A DNA stretch of 64,000 nucleotides. Origin: Atrichornis clamosus (Eukaryota > Chordata > Aves > Passeriformes > Menuridae). The stretch covers positions 124,001 to 188,000 of the forward strand of contig WBMZ01010854.1 of the NCBI GenBank assembly GCA_013400975.1, given 5' to 3'. The notes below the pieces were generated by a model. That model was not told where the DNA came from. It ran no database searches and saw only the letters and a program-made list of their open reading frames with translations. This document shows positions 14,674 through 28,775 of the stretch, piece after piece (position 1 is the stretch's first letter; every line of letters begins with the position of its first letter). The position numbers and the translations under genes were made by a program.

Positions 14674-15496
14674 CTTCTTCACCATATTACGTTCACAAAA
14701 GACTTCCAGCTCAAATATGAAAATGGTTGGAAGGCTTAAGGACTCTGCAGATCTTGGGATGGAATAAACTCTACAAAGGAGGACAATAAAGATGAAACCA
14801 TTTTTTTACATGAGAGCTGCTCTGCCATTGACTCTTATCATTCCAGTTGGTCAGGATTTGTCTTTTTATTTTTTACTTGATTTTTTAAATTAAAATGTAC
14901 TAAAAGGCCTACAGAATTCAATAGTGTTAATGTATTTATGCTTTATCAGACTTGTCATCTTATTTTAAAGAATCAAATAAGTTTATTACCTTACCTATTA
15001 AACTCTTTCCATTAGTAATTACAGAAATTCAGTTACAAAGGGTGACAAAAAGAATGTGCAAACTTTGTTAGAAAAATGGCTGTGCTCAAATCTTGTTTCA
15101 GAGTCCATGCAAAATTAATTATTTTAATCTTCTCACCCACATTTAGAGAAATGTATTTAAAACCGTAACAGATACCATGGCAATCTCAATCCACAGCATG
15201 CAGATCATCTCAATACCTATGTGCAATGTCAAAAGAATGCTATCTCAATAAAATTAATTGGCAAAAATTATTTTCAGGAGGACTGATTAGACTTCTGATC
15301 GTCCCTTTTACTTGTTACGTTCCATATCATTAGTCAAAAATTATTCTGTCATAAGTAAATGTTCAACTGGCCCAGGTTATGAGTCATTCCATTTACTCTT
15401 TCTGAGTTGTGCCATAATGTCAGCTTTCTCCTACCCGTCTGAAATTTGTTGAGTCTACAGAGACCTCCAGGGAACAGTAATGATTCAGACACTTAC

Positions 15497-15694
15497 TTGT
15501 ATGTACTATGACCATGCTACAGATTTTAAGAAAGGGAAGATCCTGAGACGCGGTACCAGACCCAAGGCTCTTGTGCTCCAGTTCCACATCGGTTAACACT
15601 ATCAATTTGAATTCCAGCTGCCATTGCTCCCTCCCTTCCACATCTCCCAGCCACGTCATCTCCCCCCCACCTCTGCACTCACACAAATACTCTG
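15497..15694 (-). CDS. Candidate internal coding exon, unknown protein
   Basis: Acceptor GGTCATTTTCAG before 15694 and a consensus GTAAGT donor after 15497. The 198-bp block (phase 1 to 1) is open throughout and encodes about 65 residues, including EQWQLEFKLIVLTDVELEHK, which reads like alternating beta strands. The preceding candidate at 16545-16443 ends in phase 1, which joins it in frame. Product not recognised. Confidence 0.35.
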
Positions 15695-16442
15695 CTGAAA
15701 ATGACCCCAGTAGCTTTCAGCCCCCACACAGCATCAGCACCTCATCCCTCATCCCTCTGGATACACGCGCATCAGCACCGATGCAAGGAACAGGTACCTG
15801 TGCATGGCGGAGATGCAAGGAGAAAAGAATCACAGCAGAATAATTCATATCAGCTCACCAGAGATGGAAGTCAGTCTTTAATCCACTGCGCATAGGAAGC
15901 TTCACATTAAAGCAATAGAATACAGAACTCTGTGAAGTTTTGGGTTCTACTGGCATCAAGTTTTCACCATCTTACTCAGCAATTAGTATCTATTCTGATT
16001 TCCATTTACTCAATAACTAATTAGCACTAATTAGCACACGCCTACAACATATAAAGAAGTTAATGCACAGATTAGTTGTGGCAAAAGTACTCAATTTCAA
16101 AGAACAAATGCAAATGCAGAGAACAGAGTTGAGCAGAGTAATAAACTTGGGAAGAAAAAGTGTCAGATTATCTGGTATTGAAACAAATACCTTCAGTAAG
16201 GGTAAACTCTGTGTAGGAAAAGAACAGGAGGTTTTAAATGGCAATTAGACAAGTTCAGATTATTCAGGTAATGCTTGTTATCAGCCTTTTCCAAACGCTC
16301 AATCACTGCCCTTCAAAAAAGAGCTTAGGTGGATCCTATATATACTCATAGTAATTCACTCAATTCAGCTATTTGCTCATGTTTTAGAGGAAGCGGGATT
16401 TATTACTTGGCAAAGGAGAGGGATAATGATACAGTATCTTAC

Positions 16443-16545
16443 AAGCCAGGGAAGAGCAGAAGTCACTAACCCCTGGAGCACTCCCAGCGTGTGGAGCAAG
16501 GATGCAGCGCTCACTCCAGGCCAGGTGAGCCAAGCTCTCACCAGC
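16443..16545 (-). CDS. Candidate internal coding exon, unknown protein
   Basis: CAG acceptor before 16545 (weak pyrimidine tract) and strong GTAAGA donor after 16443; 34 codons plus one base, including GESLAHLAWSERCILAP. The region is GC-richer than its flanks. A plus-strand frame and a plus-strand CAG/GTGAGC donor (about 16524) overlap it, so strand assignment is uncertain. It joins the 15694-15497 block in frame. Confidence 0.28.
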
Positions 16546-19137
16546 CTGTGCCCAGTCCTAGACTCAGCACTGCAGCTTTACCTGCCCCCAAAGGTGTGCA
16601 GGTTATTAAACAATCCACGTGCACAGATCTCATCACGATTAGGCCTCCTGTGCTCCTAACTGCTCCTAAGAAACTATCCAATACTCATATATTGATTCCA
16701 AGTATTGATTCAGCACATTTTAGCATTCTGGTAGCAGAGTGAAAACAAAATCCAGCACTATCACCTTCCCTGGGGAGATTTTTTTTTTAACGTGTATAGC
16801 TTTAGTTTCTCCAAGCAGATAAAACCCTTTACTAATCAGTAAGGGCTACGTTTGGTAAATGTAAACATTACAGATAAGTATTCCAGTGAAATAATCTTCT
16901 TAAATTCTATAAAAATATATTATTCAACCAAAGAGGATTCCCTTTTCCACTCCAGTTACACATAACTAACACAGGTGACTTTTTTTTTTAACTCTAGAAT
17001 TTTATAACGTGAGTAGAAGGGGAGAGGGCAATAGACTTCTATGGAGAACAGGTCAGGAATAACACTCCTGGCATTAAGGTGAGTGCAAAGGCAAGAAAGC
17101 ACAGCAAACATCAGGACATGGCAGAAAAGATGACGAGAACATCAGGTAAATAGCAAGCACCACCACCAAGATATTGAATATAAAACTTCAAAAATTACGG
17201 TAGACACCCATTATAGAATAATTTTAATGAACTTGCAAAGACAGTATTTCAGACTAATTTAACCAAGGAAAACTAAATGAAATCTCTCTGAAATAAAATA
17301 GGCTATACAGATGGAAGTCTAGTACTGTGGGTTTTACCTTTGGGAGTTGCAGCCTGCACAAGATTCTATTCTTTCATTACAAATCTGTTGTGTGGGGGGC
17401 GGAGGAGGAGTAACTGTATTACAGGGATAAAAAGAATAGCACAATTGTTGTAAGAACATCTAGTTTTCTCTATGTATTTCTATCCATCACAATCCATCTT
17501 GAACTTCACATCTATTTTTTCTCATTACCTTACCCTCTACTGTGTCAGTAAAGAATATTTTAATGCTGGGGAGAAGCACTCCATAAATAAAAGTCCCTGA
17601 ACAGGACATCACAAATTCATTAGTGAAGATCATTAAACAGCATTCGTTTTAAGAGAACACAGAAAACAAAGAGAGCTGATCAAGCTCCATCAGGAGAGTG
17701 AGGAGGACTGGCAGGAATAGCAGCTGTGCTTGAGCTCAGATTGGATTCGTGTTGGCAGAACTGTGAAATAAAGCCTGCAACATACTGTGCCTTTATGAAT
17801 CCTGCTTTCCCAATAAAAGGCGTCCACAGAATTTAATGCTTATGCTTTGCCCTTCATAGGCTGTTTTACTTAGGATGGCTTGTATGCAACTAAATTCATA
17901 AAACTCCAAGATGCATTTATTCAGACATGCTGCTCCTCCGAACGGTGCCCTCTAACACATACACTAACACAGCCTCATTCATCTGAGCAGCTCCAAGTGC
18001 TTCATAAACGCCAACTGAGCAGATGTCACAAATCTGAAAAACATTACTGCCTGAAAATTTTCTGCTATCTGATTTGGTTACAATAGTATGTTGTCTTATA
18101 CAGTAGAAAAGGTCAATGCAAGGCAAAAAGTCTAGTTTAAGTGATACATTTACAGATTTTTTCATGTATCAATTTTAATAATACATGTTTCGCAGTCTAT
18201 ATGCAAGAGTCAAGTTCCTCCCTTACCAAGAAAAAAAACCTCTGAAAACGAAATAAAAAGACACAAGGGTTTCTTAAAAACGAATTAAAAAAAAAAAATT
18301 GAGACATATACAAAAACCTAAAATTCAAACAAATACAGAGGCATATGTAAGACACACATGTGAAAAGAAATATCCTTTTTATTTTCAAAGAAATGTGAAA
18401 ATAGACATTTAGGATTACATTTAATAGAAATTTATGCATATTTTGTACCCCGTTCAAATGAAAAAACTGAAGTTTTTTTATTTCATTGAGTCACTCATTT
18501 CTGGGCATAGAATACAAAAAAGGAAGAAAAACCTAAAGAAAGAAAGGATGGAGAAATGTGTAGGAAGATCTCAAAGTACATAAATATAATGTTGTTCTTT
18601 GTATTCCCATGTAGAAAGTACAAAAGTAGGTCACCTGTTACATATTACAACACAGCAATATAAACCAACTTCTTCTCTTCTGACTACCTTGATGGGGGGA
18701 ATCTTTCTGAGTATAACATTATGTAACATGTCGGTGCAACTACCTCAACCTGCTTTAAATAAGTAACACTTCAGAATTTGTGAAACTGATGAACCAAAAC
18801 TTTCACAGCTCAGACTGTCAAACCTGAAACTGGGGCTAGAAACAGAAGCTCAAGCCCAGAAACTTCAGGATTTCAATGACTTGTTATTTTCTGAGCAAGA
18901 ATTCACAGAACTTCCCTAAGAATGGGCTCACTGCACTCGTGCCTTCTCAAGTGGGATCACTTATCCAGGGAGACTGAGCAGCATAACTATTTTCCTTCTA
19001 CAGGTATGTATACCAGTTCTCTTTTTCATCAACCCTCTTTCTGAATCAACCTCATAACCTGATTTCTGTGCTACTATAGAACAGTAAACTATTATTTTAT
19101 AAATCAAGCTTCAGATCAAAAGGAAGATGTCACTCAC

Positions 19138-19302
19138 TGCAATTCAGAGGCAGGTGAAAGGTCTGCAGTGTAATGTTCCAAGGCAGAATCGCCTTTTCTT
19201 TGTGCTTTTCTTCGGTTCTGTCTATGCAAGCTGCCAATTTATCTAATCTGTCCACAAATGAAGGGAAAAAGGATTTGTCCAAGATGACACATAAAGTAGA
19301 AA
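19138..19302 (-). CDS. Candidate internal coding exon, unknown protein (one of the best of the set)
   Basis: Acceptor GATGTCTTACAG before 19302 and consensus GTGAGT donor after 19138. The 165-bp block (phase 1 to 1) is open across 54 codons. It encodes VILDKSFFPSFVDRLDKLA followed by a charged stretch (DRTEEKHKEK) and then ILPWNITLQTFHLPLN. The mix of charged, aromatic and aliphatic residues resembles a real helical protein more than a chance frame. It matches no part of COG5 as I know it and no family I recognise. Confidence 0.42.
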
Positions 19303-21024
19303 CTGTAAGACATCTTTGCCTATTGAACTCCCTTTGAGACTAAAAATAAACTTCTGCAGACTTAAAAATGCTCTAATTGATTAAAAATCTAGCCTGGTAT
19401 GTTCAGTCTGAGAACCAGATCACTCTATTCATAACTCAATGCATAACTATTCTAACTGCAAGTGTGGCATAACAGTATGATAGAAACTCTAAATAAAGAA
19501 AACCCTACCATCCATAGATCTGATTTATTCACATGTTTTGCACTCACCAATAATAGAACTACCTGTAATACTTAGTATTTTACTAGAAAGTCAACACAGT
19601 GCTTCACATTTCACCAGAGATAGATGTGTTTGCCTTGGCAATACAGATAGGAGCAATATTTATTATATTCACAATGGCAGAATTATAATTTTGTCTCTTA
19701 TATTACCGTGATCAACTACAAAAGCAGATTTTTTTATAATAAGCATCAGCTTAAGGCAGACAGCACTGAATTCACTCTAGTAATTATGAGTACTAGTGCA
19801 ATAATTAATATTTTTTAAGGTATCAAAGATCATACCTAGATTACAAACAAAAAGGAGAGTGTGACTTCAACACCATTTCTTCAGTCATAATCATGCTTAC
19901 TTTAATGTAAGTTCAAGAAAGGAATGCCTAAAAAGAGCCTGGGAAGATACAATTTTTTCAGGTAATTTAGAAACCATGCACAACTACATGGAAGGGTTTA
20001 CACTCAGAGGTTTCCTTCTTCATGTATGAGTAAAGTACCACTCTGTGGGCAATGATGAAGGACACTCTACATTTCAAACAAGTTAATATTTAATAAATAA
20101 TGAAAGAGAAATTTTGTGTGAGTTTCATGCACTGTTAATTTTTTCAAGCAATCGTAATTGTAAAACATCCTTTGGGCAGTGGTGGTTTTTTCCTTGCTGA
20201 CAGTTTCTCCAGAAAGGTGATGAGGTTCCAAGGAGACTTGGGGGTTCCATGGAGACTTGTATATTTTATTAAGGAAGAATTACTTAAAACTAGCTTTAGT
20301 ATATTCTGTTTAAAATCTTGTCTTGAATTGCAGTATTTGAGTCTACCCAGATTATGTTTTTCACAGTAATTTTTCTTAAAGTCTTTAAAGCTATGAACAG
20401 TCAATGAAGCTCAGCTTTAAACACTTAAGGAAGGAAAGCACCACATTCAGATGCAATTGCTACAGCACTTTTTCATGATATTTAAAAAAGCATTTGATGC
20501 ATGAAGCTTGGAAGTGAAAATCATTTTCCCTACTGCCTTTCATTCATCATGCAAGGTTGCAGTTTGTAAAATTGCTAAGAAACCATAGAGATTGTGTATT
20601 TTTAATAACTTTTAGAAGATAACACTTGTCTACAGTTCCCATCTTAAGATCTCACAGCATTTTTGGCTACTGTTTTAACATTTTTATAAAGGGAAGAAGT
20701 TCAACACCAATGAGTAACAAGTTTACACTTAAACTCAGTTACTACACAAGTCCTGTGAACAGTGTTATAATAGAAGCATCATTCATTGTCTCCTAGTTAA
20801 TACTGCCTTAGATTTTGTCCAATGTTTCATCCATTCCCAGCTGATTAATTACTTTTTCCCCTTTTTTTTTTCCCTTTGACATCTTTCTACCCATGAGTAG
20901 AAATGAAGAGTTATGAAGTCTACCAAAGCGCGAGAGGTGAAGAAAATAACTTTCCTACACCTTCAACTATATATTGTTTTTAAACTTTAGGAACTGGTTT
21001 GGTTACACAAAGGAAAATCCCAAA

Positions 21025-21229
21025 TTATGAAGAATTTCTTCACTAAAAGGGTGATCAGGCATTGGAATAGGCTACCCAGGGAAGTGGTAAAGTCAACATC
21101 CCTGGAAGTGATCAAGAAACAACCAGACATGGCACTTAGTGGCATGGTTTAGTTGACATGGTGATGTTTGGTCAAAGGTTGAACTTGAAGATCTTGGAGG
21201 TCTCTGCCAACCTTAACGATTCTATGATA
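21025..21229 (+). mobile_element. CR1 LINE 3' end
   Basis: 'gggtgatcaggcattggaataggctacccagggaagtggt' through 'gatcttggaggtctctgccaaccttaacgattctatgata' is the typical CR1 3' region with its terminal 'attctatga' motif. 5' truncated, as is usual for CR1. Confidence 0.92.
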
Positions 21230-21613
21230 TTATTTCAGATTAAATACATAAAAGGAGACAGGAATGCTATTACTTCATTTGTACAAAAATCTAAATTTTA
21301 TCAGAAATTGGTATTTTAAATAGATCTGTGTCTGTCTTTTCTCATTCCCAATCCCCACACAGATAATGATACTACTTCTGATACATTTAAGCAGAATAAA
21401 TGTTGAAAGAAAAATTTTGTTAAAAGGAAGAGAGGGGGGGAAATTATCTTCATAATGAAAATTAATAAAACCAGCGTCAAAATGTCTATTCAAACTACAG
21501 CTTGAACTGATTTTTTCCATTACCATTGCAGCAGGCCTATCCTTGGAGAAAGGGTTATTTTGGAAAGCCTCTGGGCTAAGGGTACATTACCTCAAATTCA
21601 GCATTCTTAGTAC

Positions 21614-21668
21614 CTTTTTGGAAGTAGGATTCCACTCGGGAGAATGCTCTATGCATTGGAGAACCTCC
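21614..21668 (-). CDS. Candidate short coding exon, unknown protein
   Basis: Acceptor TGCATTCTTCAAAG before 21668 and donor AAAAAG/GTACTA after 21614 (alternatively GAG/GTAATG, exon end 21590). It encodes GGSPMHRAFSRVESYFQK and joins the 19302-19138 block in frame when the first donor is used. Short, with ordinary splice sites; weak. Confidence 0.25.
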
Positions 21669-24600
21669 CTTTGAAGAATGCAACGATTATACTGTTTCTA
21701 TTTCCAGAAAGAGTGTAATTCATATAACTTCTAAGAATTAAGTCATTTTTATAACCATTATGTACTTTTTATGAACACGGACAATTCACACAAGCTATAA
21801 CTATGGTACCTGTATCACAGGAGTTACAGAACAGCTGCTCTGTACACACTGCTCAGCTGAACACCTCAGGCTCACGGGAGCACGGCTTGTCAGTGGCAGT
21901 GGTGACAGCAGTTTTAATCAAATGGAACAATCACAGACTTCCTCAAGAGCAACAAGAGCTGTCTTGTGCCAGCTGAGTCAGCACCCCAAAATCCCAGGTT
22001 TGGTAGAGGTCCTGGAAGAGTGCTGAGAAGGGCTTGGGTGGAGCACACAGCAGGCATTGTGAGCAGCCCTGTATTTGTCAGCTAAACTGAACAGTAAAGA
22101 CTTGGGCACTGCAATTAAAACTCTTTGGATACAATTTTCTTCTCCCAGGAGGAGCGTAACAGAATTTCCTCATTTAAAGTTCAAATATCACTCAAATATC
22201 ACAACAAATAAATAAATGACGAACTCACTAAGAATTCAAAAGCCAAAAGGCGGTCAAAGGAATATATTTTTCTGTTCAGAGGGTAAAACAATAGCTGCCT
22301 GGCTGCCTTCTTGAGCCTCTGTCACAGAATAGGCTGGGCCTGCTCACACTGTTCACTGCTCTGGTATCTAGCAGGCACTTACTAGATAATAGTAATCAGT
22401 GGAGATTAGAAGCTATACATTCATCTGTGAATGTGTGATATTCAGAAGAGTAACCAGCATCTTGCATTATTTTGCAGGTGCTAAAGTTACTTAAAAATAA
22501 TAAAAGCTCAAGCTATAAAACTCAGCAACATTCACGTTTATTTCTAAGTGCTACTATTATTCCACTATGTCAGTAACAAATAATGCTATCCCAGAGTAGA
22601 ATATTGCTGCCAATTTTACAAGCAAAAAATAAAAATAGGTTTTGCCAGAATTAAAACTGCATTTCTTTCCATTTATTTATTCATTCATTCAACAGATGCA
22701 TTAGCCAAGGCTTTGCACAAAACAAGAATATTAAATTATATCAGCTGGATGTATTTCTAAAAAGAATTTCAAAAATTAAAAAGATTAGTGATTTGGTGAA
22801 TTCATTTCTTCAGTATCTACATCTAGCAGCTCTCAGCGATCTTCAAACATACTTTGAAAATACAGATGCTTTCAGGCAAGCCGAGAAAGAGAAAAACAAA
22901 CTTTGCATCGCAATCACAGATTTAAACAAAGATTTTAAATTACAGATTAGCAATTTTATGTGGACTCTCTACAGTCCACACTTCTTTCTGCAGCTGCTGG
23001 TCCATGGAATTTTTGAGATCAATCCCATTTCCATTCTCATTTCTTTGTGTTGTGGATCAAATCTACTCAAGGCGATTTTGTGCCCAGCTGATCACAGGAT
23101 GCCATGCAGCAAATTGCCACACATGGCAGTCATACCCAACAGAATTATACCATGGTACCAAAGTGAAGAAATACTGGTATTGCTCAAGAATTTTTTCAAA
23201 ACCCCCAAAAGTTAAAGCAAAGTTAACAAGTCAAGCTCTTAGTAGTTGCGTACAAAACAACCATGAAATTCAACACTCAACATTCTCTGTCCATTTATAG
23301 CAAAAGATCATTAAGAAAATGAAGAAAGCCTATATAAATAAATCTGAAGAGCAGCTCAGTTACCCTTGCAGCAATTCTCACAACTTCCCTGTCCTTGTGT
23401 GTGACTCCTTTAGTTCTCATCAAATATTCATGCATCTAACTCCACGCCTGGCTCATCCTAAATAGACGTCTTTTCTTCTTCCTTCTGCCACATCACACAC
23501 ACATTTAAGATACAGGTTGCACTGGGGAGGATAAAAGAAGGAGAAATGTACCAATACAAGGCACCCCATATACTAATGAATTTTTTTTTTTCAGTATGGC
23601 ACAACCCGAAGTACCACACATAAAAGCACTATATCCAGCTTGGTCTATTCATAATATTGATTTGTGTAACTGCTGTTAAACTGCATGGTACTGCATGTTT
23701 ATAGCTTTTATTTATGAAGCATCTTTACACTTAATTTAACTTCCTAGTTGATGTTGGAAGCAACAACTCCTCAATGTCAAAATCCAGGTGAAATATTCTC
23801 CAAACATGGTTCTGTATTTTTGCCCTGTGTTTAATAATCTTCTATGCATGCTGCAAGACCTGTTTCCTTAGAGATGGGGGAGGTGGTTTAATTTTGAAAA
23901 GCTGGATGATGAAGTAGAGAGTTCTATAGTGTTTCATCAATACATTTTTTAAAATCTCATTAATTATTTGCATGTTCTGAAGGTTTGTTTTGCTCCTCCA
24001 CCCCTCTTCCAATGCAGTTGAAGGCTTAAAGCAATTTAGATAGAAGTAAGTTAGTGCAAGAAATAATTTATATTCTGGCTTTGCCAATACATTACTTTAG
24101 AAAAAAATAAATTTATGTCTTGAGAGATAGATACACAAACTACTTTTTCCACTCAAACCTCAATTCTCTCTTTATTACTCCAAAGCGCTGCCTTGTCTTA
24201 ACTTTCTTTGTCAAGTCTAGTTAGACATAAAAAAATCTGTGCTTAAAGACCTACAAAGAGAATAAATGTGGAAAATGTCTACTGTCGACACATTCTTCAA
24301 AAAGAACTTGGTCTTGTATTACAGATACTGGACAGATTCATGAAATACAAACAGACTTTCCAGATCTGCCCTAGCCATCTAGGACATAATCAAACTGATT
24401 TTCTATAAAGCAGAAGAATGTGAAGAGAAACTATGAAGTAGATACAGGATGCTCAGGCATTGTGGTCATGGACATCACACAAGCAGCTAAAATCCTTAGT
24501 TAATCCAGACTATCTCTAACAGTCCATATAAATTTCCTTTAGATTAAGGGTACTGAATACAAACTAAAACTTCTGTGTCTAATATCAATCTTTATTGCCC

Positions 24601-27493
24601 CAAAGTACACTGTAATAGCTTCTTTGCCTACAGGCTTCAAGATTACTGCGAGTGGCTTTTATACTCTCACAAACTGCCTTAAGCACTTGCTATCACCACC
24701 TGTAACATTATCAAGCTATGCACTTAAGTGACAGTCCAACGAGCCACTGAGTCCTTACATACAGATGCACTCAACCACCACAGGAAAATTCCTTTTGAAG
24801 TATTCTACCCTGTATTGCTTACTGATAATGTTGGCTTAAAGATTTCGGAGTGAGAACATTAAACAGGGTTTTAGCAAGAGTCCAGTAAACAGGCAGATGT
24901 CTAGAATTTTTTGATGGTGACAAACAAAATAGGTTTCTGAAGAATATATAAAAAATTTGCAGGGAAATAAACCAACTGCCCTAGGGGGAACAGGAAGGGC
25001 TGTCTAAGTTTTTCTTTCCCTTCAACAGCAAGACAGCAGAAAAGGTATTACAACATAAAACAACTTCAAAGAAAAAGCATTTTCAACCTAACCACCAGCA
25101 AGTTTAAATTAGTAACCACTTTCAAAGGGCAGGCTCTCCTCTCCTTTCATTCTTTCCTCGCATTAAAACTAATTTGCTTGATTAATAAGATAAAATAATG
25201 TTCTCCATATCCAGCTGTCTCTCAGGGGGAATAATTTCTCACTGGGCACCATGTCTAGTGTGGAAAAAATGAGAAACTAGAAAATATTTCTATTTGTGTC
25301 AGATCAGCAATTTCTCTTTTTGAAAGACAGCATGGTAACAGGCAGTCAGTATGTAATAACTCAAATATTTTCCTGTTGATGGGTTGCTGCTGTTGCTATA
25401 CTCCGTCTTCCACATTTCCTCCAGGAGCTCCTAACCCAAGGCATCAATTTGCAGAGCTGCTAGCCTACCTAGTAATAGTGAAGCGTCTCACTTTGAAAGG
25501 TACCTGAAATAATGCACATAACATTCTTCCTTTTTCCTACTCCAGCTACACTTCATAGCTCCTATCACTGCAACTCATTCTACCTATTTGTTTTAATTTA
25601 TTACTTAGATCATCAGTGAAGGCTGCTGAAGAATTTGACAAGCTTTTTCTCCATAAACCTGTATTTGCTCATCATCTACTAGTGTAACAAAAATGTCTCA
25701 ATGAACCATTCTAAACATCTCAAGATTTTATTAGTAAAATAAAACTTAGGCTTCAAGCCTAATGACTGCAAAGTCACCTCCAGGCATCAAAAACAAAACA
25801 AAGCAAAACAGTGTTCCCTTCCTCAGACATATCACTGACACGACTGCTCTCAGCCTTCTCCCAGAAAACAGCAAATGAAAGCATTTTTCATACAAGCTGT
25901 GGTTTGCTCCAGTATTACAGTAAGTGATTTCAAAGACAACAATTATGCACTGAAGTTAAAAATACTTTAGAAGATGGAAAAAAACTGAAACTATGGTTTA
26001 GGCACAAAAATCCTTGATATTTGAAAGCTTCACAGACAAAATTAGTTCTTCATATGCCTGCATATGCATGCATTTTAGCACAGTTTAGGTATTTGTTTTA
26101 GATTCTAGAGCTACAATATATATGCTTTTAAAAACCCTGGAAAATATGAAGAGTATTACATTTCTCTTTCATTTATCCACTTAAGAAAATATGTTTTTCA
26201 ATAATCAATAAAAATATTAAACCATATTACAGATACAAATTATGAAAATGACTGAACCCAAACAACAGAGGAAGGAAGAAAATAAACTGACAATGATACC
26301 AGCACAAATCTAAATTTAGATCAACATGCACATCAATCAAATGAATATTGTTTTTTAGGAGAGGAAATGTGAAGCCAACACACTGCACTAACTTAGCTCA
26401 ATTTCCATATTGTTATCCATTTATCATTATAGCTTATTATTTAACTTCTCTCACATGTCTTTTTATGGCACTACATAAACAGATTTTCTATCAGTTTCCC
26501 TGAACAACCTCGTAAAAATAACTGAAGAAGCAAGGTGGCAAAGAGGGGACGACAGAGTAATTTATCATTTAAAAAATCAGACAAGAAAACATACTGCATA
26601 TAATTTTTCAGATTCTGAGAATTTAATTTGTGGGATATCACCACTATCAGACTGATGTGAACGACTTCCTACATTTGAACTGAACACAGAGGGAGACACG
26701 GTTTTAACTGCTTATATCAGTCATGCACGACAAGGAGGGGGAAACTAACTACTGTCCCCACGTTTTATTTTGTTGTCTGAAGAAGGCAAAGTACGCTTGT
26801 CACATGCAGAGTTACTGTGTGTGGTCACTGAACTTTGATTTTAAGGGTAGTAAGCCTACTGGATCCTTTTCACACACTTTTTGCTGCGCTTCCAAACCAC
26901 ATCTGCCAGAGGGCTACCTGAGTGAGACTGACAAGTATAAAGTCATCCTGGTGGTAACCCTTACACTGTGGGTGATCTTAACGAAATTAAAGGGACATGA
27001 TAGGTGATACCTATTCATGTTGTGTTCACTCTTTACTTACAGGACAATTAAGATCCTGACACTTGTCTCTTAATTTCAGCTAGAAGAATGCTCACTACTA
27101 CGCCATGTGAACACTTTGCCTTAATTAACTGAAAATAGTACCGCCTTCCTATTTTACACAATTACTACAAACAAAGTCTATCCAAGATCACTGATGAATA
27201 AACAACTCTAGAGAAAACCATCCTGTTTTCTCATATTGCTTTAAATTAGCAATTCCACTTAAAGGATATTACAGCAGGAAGGTGTGTAACCAAACTCCTG
27301 CATCAGGGGAATGTAACAGGGTAGCTAGTACTGCTTCTGCTGCTGCCCATACTGCATACTTGGCTAGGCATGACTGTCACAACAAGGATATCTGATGGAG
27401 AATGCTGAGCCAAATCTGAAGTTTAAACCCTGCATGTTAAGTTCAGCTGCCTCTCAACCCAATGCACTGTAATAAGCCAGGCAGAACACTCAC

Positions 27494-27564
27494 TGACACG
27501 TCTACACCGACACCGTTGTGTGACACACAAGCACAGAGCTGCCAGGAGCTGGGACTTGGAGGTG
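27494..27564 (-). CDS. Candidate short coding exon, unknown protein
   Basis: Acceptor TGGCTGTGTTGCCCAG before 27564 and consensus GTGAGT donor after 27494. It encodes 23 residues (phase 1 to 0) ending SSWQLCACVSHNGVGVDVS, strand-like in pattern. The longer open frame over this DNA (27668-27423) is in another phase, so two readings compete. Not recognised. Confidence 0.27.
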
Positions 27565-28680
27565 CTGGGCAACACAGCCACCCAGCAGCAGCAAATAACG
27601 CCAAAAATGTCTTCCAACATACAAAATATCCTCATGAAAGCAAGGTGAGCAACCCCATGGGACTTCAAACCACAAGGCAGTTATTTCCTCATTCTAAGGC
27701 CACACAGCATCAGGCCTCCACCTCCAGCGCATTTCAGCTATTGTGCTAAACTACTTTCCAACTTCAGGTATCCATGTGCTTTCAGGCATGCTCTCACAAG
27801 GCTCACACAATGCGAGCAGGTGGCTTTTTTCTTTGTATGTTCAAAGCAATATGAAAGATAGGATGTCAGAACTCCAAAAGCCCTTCCATAATAATGAAAA
27901 TCCTCACTAAAATTCAGTAGCAATTGCCAACATAGAACTAAGAATATTTTACAAAAGCAGAAACCTCTCAAGTTCTCAGAGTAGTCAAAGCGCAATTTTA
28001 AGGAAGGAAAAGACTAAATTCACAGCAATATTAAAATTTTCAAAGAAAAATGATAAAAATCTTGACATTTACAGGCACTAATTAAACTTTTGCCAAAAAC
28101 TACTACGAGATACAGCACCAGTCATTATGAATGTTTATACTAAAGGACAGACCACCTCCATGGAGAAAAGCTGGAGTCAGACCGATGTTATTTAACTTAC
28201 TATTAAATTTACCAGCCAGACTTCCCTCCAGAGGATAACTGATATTACCTTTTCTTTTCACTAAAATGCTTTAATAAATGTGCAAAAATGTACTAGGACC
28301 ATGATTTAGCTATACCACTTAACCAAGTTTCCTGTTATGATACAAAAAGGATGCCTTCCCTACGTAAGAGTGATAACCAGCACTGGTTTTGCAATTCTTC
28401 TTTGGTATCACCTCATTGTGCAAAACTAAAACAAGATACATTTTTGGTATTAATAGCTAAAGGGCATTCTGTAACTTACACATTTCCTCATGAGTACAAA
28501 TCCTTCCAGTGCTTAAAAGGTCAACAGTTGTTCTAACATGGAATACTACTGAACAAATAACCTATGCCTAACAATTACACAAACCGAAATGAATCTTGTA
28601 AGACATTCTTATTTCATGGCAAAAGTAGCTAATTTTTCCGTACTTAAGTTGCTACGCTAGCATTAACTCAGCATCTTGGA

Positions 28681-28775
28681 AATTAATATATACACGTTAT
28701 ATATAAAATATATAAAAATGTAAAATATATATACTATTATATTATATAGATCATTTACTTATCATATATATCTAT
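28681..28775. repeat. AT-rich low-complexity tract
   Basis: Almost only A and T with repeated TATATA blocks (for example 'gttatatataaaatatataaaaatgtaaaatatatat'). No coding potential. Confidence 0.85.

Noticed and set aside
17640..17780. Minus-strand open block ending in a stop, possible alternative terminal exon
   Set aside because: Acceptors fit but no donor precedes the stop, and no poly(A) context convinced me.
22793..23215. 140-codon plus-strand open frame
   Set aside because: No recognisable domain, ordinary intronic composition, and no fitting acceptor or donor noticed.
25440..25510. Minus-strand block starting ATTTCAG/GTACC with donor AG/GTAGGC
   Set aside because: Only about 35 bp, poor pyrimidine tract, and no downstream block with matching phase that I trust.
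26860..26925. Minus-strand block with product like SPLADVVWKRSKK
   Set aside because: Weak donor (CA/GTAGGC) and a competing plus-strand frame; it also conflicts in phase with the better 27494-27564 block.
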